8,780 bases of DNA, taken from NCBI GenBank assembly GCA_029938515.1, contig JAOZUU010000088.1, forward strand, positions 1 to 8,780, given 5' to 3'. The translations under genes were made by a program, and so were the position numbers. Shown one piece after another: positions 5,274-8,780 of the stretch. Positions within the stretch are counted from its first letter, which is position 1, and every line of letters starts with the position of its first letter. The notes beneath the pieces were generated by a model that saw only the letters and a program-made list of their open reading frames with translations, was not told where the DNA came from and did not search any database. This DNA comes from Desulfobacterales bacterium (GTDB lineage: Bacteria; Desulfobacterota; Desulfobacteria; Desulfobacterales; QNYZ01).

Positions 5274-7181
5274 TTAATCTATTGCCTTCTTGATCTTCAT
5301 ATCGGTCTTGATATTGACCTCGCGGCCATCTTCATATTTAATCGTAGTATCGATATGCACCATATCCGCATCAGAATATAGAGCATCGAGTATGTCTTCA
5401 TACCGTTTTTCAACAAATTTTCTGCGCAATTTCCGTGTCCGTGTCAGTTCATCATCATCCGCATCAAGCTCTTTGTAAAGGTTTGTAAACTTTGCGACCT
5501 TGGCTGCATCCGGTAAATCCTTATTCGCCTGGCGGATTTGTTTCTCAATCAAATCGTAAACTTCCGGCTTTTGAGAAAGTTCCGTGTAGCTTGTGTAATT
5601 TAATTTTTTTTCATCCGCCCACTTGCCGACCACCGCGTAATCGATGCAAAGAACAGCCGTTATATAATCCTTTTCATTCCCGATCACCCAGGAATCTTTC
5701 ACATATGGGCTGAATTTTAACCGTGTTTCCAGGTACTGGGGAGCAAAAGGCTTGCCGTCTCTTAATGTAAAAACATCCTTTGTTCGGTCGAAAACAACAA
5801 GGTGGCCGTCGTCATCAATAAACCCCCTGTCATCCGAATATAGCCAGCCATCCTTGAGTGCGCTTTCCGTTGCTTCGGGATTTTTATAATAGCCTAAAAA
5901 GACAGATGAACCTTTTGTTATAATTTCACCATCTTCTGTAATTTTTATTTCCATGCCGGGGATTGGATGTCCAACAGTGTCAAACTTGATATCACCGCTT
6001 CGATGGACCACTGAAATTCCGGCAACCTCAGTCTGCCCGTAAATCTGTTTAAGGTTCACGCCCAGGGCATGGAAAAACCTAAAATGGTCAGGCCCCATGG
6101 CCGCACCACCTGTATAGGCGTTGCGCACGTTGGCAAGACCGAGATGGTCTTTTAATTTTTTTTGAACAGTGATGTAGGCAAACCATTCGAAGAGCCTCCA
6201 ATAAAAAGGAACCGGCTTTTTGTCAAATTTCAAATTAGCCACATGATATCCGATTTTTGTCGAAAGCTCATAAAGTTTGCGTTTGATCCATGTTGCATCA
6301 AGATGTTTGACTTGAACCCTTCTTGTCATCTCTTCATACATCCGGGGCGGGGCAAACATCACATGGGGACCGATCTCCCGGATATTCTCCTGGGCAGTTT
6401 CCGGCGCTTCGGGAAAATTGATGGTATAACCGATCTGAAGACCGCATGAAATCGACATCATCTGTTCACCGATCCAGGCAAAAGGAAGGTACGAAACATA
6501 ATCGTCCGTATCAAGGCATGGATCTACATCCATAAGGTGCTTTCCCATGGTCAACATGTTATTATGGGACAAAAGGGCACCCTTTGGCAAAGACGTGGTC
6601 CCTGAGGTGTAAAAAAGGAGGGCCACTTCGTCGCCATGCCCCTTGTGAACCAACTCTTTAAAAAGGTCTGGCTCTTTTTTATCCAGTTCCCGGCCTAACT
6701 CCTTAACCTCCTTAAGGCTGATCAGGTAATCCTGATCATAATTTCTCATCCCTTTGGGATCATCCCATATGATCTTTTCCAGTTTGAAGCATTCATGAAA
6801 AATGGACATACCCTTGTCCACCTCTTCCTGGCCTTCGCCAAAAAGAAACCTGGTATCTGAATGGTCAATAATATATTTGACTTCATCGACAAGACAGTCC
6901 TGAAAGAGCCATACCCCCACTCCCCGCGCACAGAGCGTGGCCATCTCCGCCCAGAGGCCCTCAGGACGGTTATCGCCGATCATTGAAACCTTGTCCCCTT
7001 CTTTAAGACCAAGGCTGATCAATCCTAAAGAAATGTATTTAACATTATCAAAGTAATCATACCAGGTAACAGGGCGCCAGATCCCGAACTCTTTCTCCCG
7101 CATGGCAACCCTGCCCTTGCCGTACCTTTTTGCCTGTTCAAAGAATAGTTTTGGAATCGTTAGTTCTTTTGTAATGTCCAT
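5274..7181 (-). CDS. AMP-forming long-chain-type acyl-CoA synthetase
   Basis: 635-residue ANL-superfamily ligase that activates a carboxylic acid with ATP to an acyl-adenylate and then to the CoA thioester. Motifs in order: ATP P-loop YTSGTTSLPKGALLSH (191-206); FAPPRMYEE (277-284) of the long-chain FadD15/ACSL type; YTGGAAM (356-362); YGQTE (381-385); the adenylate-binding stretch YSDDRGFIDDDG (448-459); hinge DRTKDVF (465-471), where Asp replaces the common Gly before Arg; and ELTRTRKLRRKF (578-589) with the catalytic lysine at 584. About 50 residues follow that lysine. The chain is full length and soluble with no signal peptide. The ATG at 7181 has AAGGA about 6 bases ahead. Its position between livG and livH, with gaps of 26 and 15 bases, implies it works on the transporter's cargo. 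Chain length or aromatic preference cannot be read; the symbol fadD would overstate it. Confidence 0.9.
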   Translation of the reverse strand: MDITKELTIPKLFFEQAKRYGKGRVAMREKEFGIWRPVTWYDYFDNVKYISLGLISLGLKEGDKVSMIGDNRPEGLWAEMATLCARGVGVWLFQDCLVDEVKYIIDHSDTRFLFGEGQEEVDKGMSIFHECFKLEKIIWDDPKGMRNYDQDYLISLKEVKELGRELDKKEPDLFKELVHKGHGDEVALLFYTSGTTSLPKGALLSHNNMLTMGKHLMDVDPCLDTDDYVSYLPFAWIGEQMMSISCGLQIGYTINFPEAPETAQENIREIGPHVMFAPPRMYEEMTRRVQVKHLDATWIKRKLYELSTKIGYHVANLKFDKKPVPFYWRLFEWFAYITVQKKLKDHLGLANVRNAYTGGAAMGPDHFRFFHALGVNLKQIYGQTEVAGISVVHRSGDIKFDTVGHPIPGMEIKITEDGEIITKGSSVFLGYYKNPEATESALKDGWLYSDDRGFIDDDGHLVVFDRTKDVFTLRDGKPFAPQYLETRLKFSPYVKDSWVIGNEKDYITAVLCIDYAVVGKWADEKKLNYTSYTELSQKPEVYDLIEKQIRQANKDLPDAAKVAKFTNLYKELDADDDELTRTRKLRRKFVEKRYEDILDALYSDADMVHIDTTIKYEDGREVNIKTDMKIKKAID

Positions 7182-7207
7182 TCATTTTCCTTAGTTTTTT
7201 AGCTGTT

Positions 7208-8029
7208 TTATCCCCTTGTAGAATATAAATCTTCTTCACCCAGGTATGCCTTAATCACTTCAGGATTGTTCTGGACTTCCTCAGGTGTACCGTCTAGAAT
7301 CATATTGCCGAAGTTAAGCACAAATATTTTATCTGAAAGATCCATCACAACACCCATATCATGTTCAACCAGGATACATGTTAACTTCCAGCGCTTCTCT
7401 TCATTTACATCCAGAATAAACCTGGCCATGTCTTCGACCTCTTCCAGATTAAGGCCGGCAAGGGGTTCATCAAGGATTAAAATTTCAGGCCCCAGAGCAA
7501 GTGCCCGGCCAAGTTCGACCCTTTTTTGAAGACCGTAAGGGAGCATTCCAACCGGTTTGTTCCTGATGGATTCAATCTCTAAAAGATCAATGATTTCTTC
7601 CTCGATAAAAGTCCTGTGCTCTATTTCTTCCTTTGCGGATTTCCCCAAATAGAGTGAGCCGCTGAGAATACCCGATTTATAGTGAATATGACGACCAAGA
7701 CGGATATTATCCAGCACCGTCATACCGCCAAAGACTTCAACTTTCTGGAACGTCCTGGCTAATCCCAGCTTGGCTCTCACATACGGCTTAAGATGGTTTA
7801 TTTTTTGCCCCTTAAAAAAAACTCCTCCCTTTTGCGGGTGATAAAGACCGTTGATAACATTCATCATCACCGTCTTGCCTGCCCCGTTAGGCCCGATAAT
7901 AGAATGGATTTGCCCTTTTCTGACTTTCAGGCTTATTCCGTTAAGGGCTTTAACCTTTCCAAAAGACATGTGGACATCCTCAAGCTCCAGCAGGATACCA
8001 TTTTTATTTTGCTCATTTGCCGCGACCAA
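7208..8029 (-). CDS. livG: LIV-type ABC transporter ATP-binding protein LivG
   Basis: 273-residue cytoplasmic ATPase, partner of LivF and first gene of the operon. Motifs: Walker A GPNGAGKT (46-53), Q-loop ARTFQ (91-95), signature LPYGLQKR (163-170), which as usual in LivG departs from LSGGQ, Walker B ILILDEP (183-189), and the H-loop VEHDM with His223. The inserted segment of about 115-145 (RHIHYKSG to EEIEHRTF) is a LivG trait. The end, EVQNNPEVIKAYLG, is typical. The start is TTG at 8029, set by AAGGAGG at 8044-8038 with an 8-base spacer; the first in-frame ATG is codon 21, inside the nucleotide-binding fold, so it cannot be the start. The promoter is presumably in the 199 bases upstream. 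With Gln in LivF and His here, the ATPase pair is asymmetric in its H-loops, as is normal for LIV systems. Confidence 0.93.
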   Translation of the reverse strand: MVAANEQNKNGILLELEDVHMSFGKVKALNGISLKVRKGQIHSIIGPNGAGKTVMMNVINGLYHPQKGGVFFKGQKINHLKPYVRAKLGLARTFQKVEVFGGMTVLDNIRLGRHIHYKSGILSGSLYLGKSAKEEIEHRTFIEEEIIDLLEIESIRNKPVGMLPYGLQKRVELGRALALGPEILILDEPLAGLNLEEVEDMARFILDVNEEKRWKLTCILVEHDMGVVMDLSDKIFVLNFGNMILDGTPEEVQNNPEVIKAYLGEEDLYSTRG

Positions 8030-8037
8030 TATAAAGG

Positions 8038-8044
8038 CCTCCTT
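8038..8044 (-). promoter_or_regulatory. livG ribosome binding site fixing a TTG start
   Basis: AAGGAGG on the minus strand, 8 bases ahead of TTG at 8029. No ATG or GTG lies at a usable distance, so it supports TTG initiation. Confidence 0.7.
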
Positions 8045-8118
8045 CTTTTTGTGACTGTTTCTTTTTATGGATTTTGCTTTAAAATATGAACACTACTTAT
8101 TTTTTGAGATATTGTCTA

Positions 8119-8140
8119 ATTGTGAAATTATAGCTACAAT
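8119..8140. promoter_or_regulatory. Inverted repeat around a TATAAT box in the livG leader
   Basis: ATTGT (8119-8123) and ACAAT (8136-8140) are inverted around a 12-base spacer. On the minus strand the spacer contains a perfect TATAAT (8132-8127). No good -35 lies 16-18 bases upstream of that box and it has no TGn extension, so as a promoter it is weak. It could be an operator downstream of the 8161-8191 promoter or a secondary promoter. Confidence 0.25.
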
Positions 8141-8160
8141 GTGTCTTTTATTTGGTCACG

Positions 8161-8191
8161 ATAATAAATACCTTTATGCAGGAAATGTCAA
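8161..8191 (-). promoter_or_regulatory. Candidate sigma-70 promoter of the liv operon
   Basis: The minus strand has a perfect TTGACA at 8191-8186. A -10 could be TTTATT (8168-8163, 17-base spacer, 4 of 6 matches) or TATTAT (8166-8161, 19-base spacer, 5 of 6). Transcription would start near 8155, giving a leader of roughly 125 bases before the livG TTG. It lies between the regulator stop and livG, where an operon promoter is expected. Confidence 0.45.
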
Positions 8192-8212
8192 GTTGATAAA
8201 ATAGTTGGTAAT

Positions 8213-8231
8213 TAGTGGCTTTGCCCCACTA
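8213..8231 (-). terminator. Weak stem-loop at the end of the regulator gene
   Basis: TAGTGG (8213-8218) and CCACTA (8226-8231) pair perfectly around a 7-base loop. The upstream arm in minus-strand RNA includes the UAG stop codon. The only U-run, UAUUUU, comes more than 10 bases later, so if it ends transcription it does so poorly and some read-through into livG is possible. Confidence 0.25.
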
Positions 8232-8780
8232 TTTCTCGATGGCCGACAGATAGGTGCGCAAATTCACCTTTTTATTTTTAATGCCGAGCTTGCGTCGAAT
8301 GTTGTAGCGATGAAACATCACCGTATTCTTGGAGATCAACAGCAGATCAGCCATTTCCTTGTTGGTCTTGCCCTCCTTGACCAGATTGGCGATGCGGATC
8401 TCCATGGGGGTAAAATGGGTAAATTGCGCGAAAAGGTTGCGGGTAAACGGCGAGACAATGTTATTCAGGTTCGTTTCCAGCACATGAACCAGCGTGTTCT
8501 GGCGGGTGGAAAGCCGGCCGGTTTTCAACCCTTCCAGATATGGGTTCACCAGCTCCTTGATATTGGATATCACCTTTTCCTCCATCTCGTGTTTATCGGC
8601 TTCGCGCTGTTTCAGCAGTACTTTCAGGGCGATATTAACATTTTTCAGGTGATCGGATTGGGCCTTGAGATCATTTTTATGCTTGCGCAGCGCCATTTCC
8701 ACCCGTTTGCGCTCCTCGATCTCCTTCCCGAGATGCAGGTTGGTGACTTCGAGTTCGATGGTTCGCTCCTGAACGAGATC
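8229..8780 (-). CDS. LuxR-type HTH regulator with coiled coil, C-terminal part, truncated by window edge
   Basis: The frame is open from the stop at 8231-8229 to the right edge (183 codons visible), so the true start is outside; the first GTG in view (8702) is not a plausible gene start because 26 upstream in-frame codons continue the same heptad-like helix. Visible residues 1 to about 75 are charged and helical (QERTIELE, KEIEERKRVEMAL), a coiled coil like those that follow PAS sensor domains. A middle helical part contains KVISNIKELVNPYLEGLK. The C-terminus of about 60 residues is a GerE/LuxR DNA-binding domain: FTPMEIRIANLVKEGKTNKEMADLLLI followed by the recognition helix SKNTVMFHRYNIRRKLG. 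Family precedent suggests a PAS or other sensor domain lies upstream. It precedes the liv operon in the same direction by 199 bases, so it could regulate it, but nothing in the sequence proves this. Confidence 0.8.
   Translation of the reverse strand, partial: DLVQERTIELEVTNLHLGKEIEERKRVEMALRKHKNDLKAQSDHLKNVNIALKVLLKQREADKHEMEEKVISNIKELVNPYLEGLKTGRLSTRQNTLVHVLETNLNNIVSPFTRNLFAQFTHFTPMEIRIANLVKEGKTNKEMADLLLISKNTVMFHRYNIRRKLGIKNKKVNLRTYLSAIEK

Noticed and set aside
7793..8089. A plus-strand open frame of 98 codons opposite the livG start and leader
   Set aside because: It overlaps the conserved Walker A region of livG on the other strand, has no clear ribosome site and shows no recognisable family.
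8120..8140. A CRP/FNR-type site starting TGTGA in the livG leader
   Set aside because: Only the left half matches; the right half lacks the TCACA needed for a dimer site.
8229..8702. The regulator as a complete 157-residue protein starting at GTG 8702
   Set aside because: The frame stays open upstream to the window edge and the sequence there continues the coiled coil, so the gene is truncated rather than short.

Overview
The window is about 8.8 kb in which every gene I can support lies on the minus strand, so it reads from high to low coordinates. Gene content and protein style point to a Desulfobacterota bacterium, probably a sulfate-reducer relative (Desulfobacterales or similar). The reasons are the coiled-coil plus LuxR-type HTH regulator of the kind common in that group, a LIV-type ABC transporter operon with an embedded long-chain-type acyl-CoA synthetase, and a UspA protein of matching style. 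This placement is inference, because there is no rRNA or other marker gene.

Layout in transcription order: (1) 8780-8229, the C-terminal part of a regulator that runs off the right edge. (2) 8228-8030, a 199-base leader with a perfect TTGACA -35 candidate, a second TATAAT box and a small inverted repeat. (3) 8029-1057, one tightly packed operon: livG (ATPase), an AMP-forming acyl-CoA ligase, livH and livM (permeases), a periplasmic substrate-binding protein and livF (ATPase). Gaps are 15-76 bases and nearly every gene has its own Shine-Dalgarno. (4) 1031-435, a LEA14/WHy-domain lipoprotein 25 bases after livF, probably the last gene of the transcript. (5) 434-201, an intergenic stretch with two stacked stem-loops (378-437 and 321-360) that most likely ends the transcript, followed by the leader of (6) a UspA-family gene that starts at 200 and runs off the left edge.

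How the genes fit together: the binding protein captures a solute in the periplasm, LivH/LivM form the channel, LivG/LivF drive uptake, and the ligase would convert an imported carboxylic acid to its CoA thioester. The 'branched-chain amino acid' label comes from the transporter family. The ligase between the ATPase and permease genes makes a carboxylate (fatty, aromatic or similar organic acid) a more likely substrate, but the sequence does not identify it.

I do not see a CRISPR array, mobile element, phage gene, toxin-antitoxin pair or defence system. The core is a recognisable system. The points worth a second look are in its fine structure: TTG starts on both ATPase genes, an anti-Shine-Dalgarno match of 12 bases with no start codon ahead of the binding-protein gene, GTTAC heptad repeats between livH and livM, the nested and tandem hairpins at the 3' end, and a lower GC content in the operon core (about 42%) than in its flanks (about 50%).
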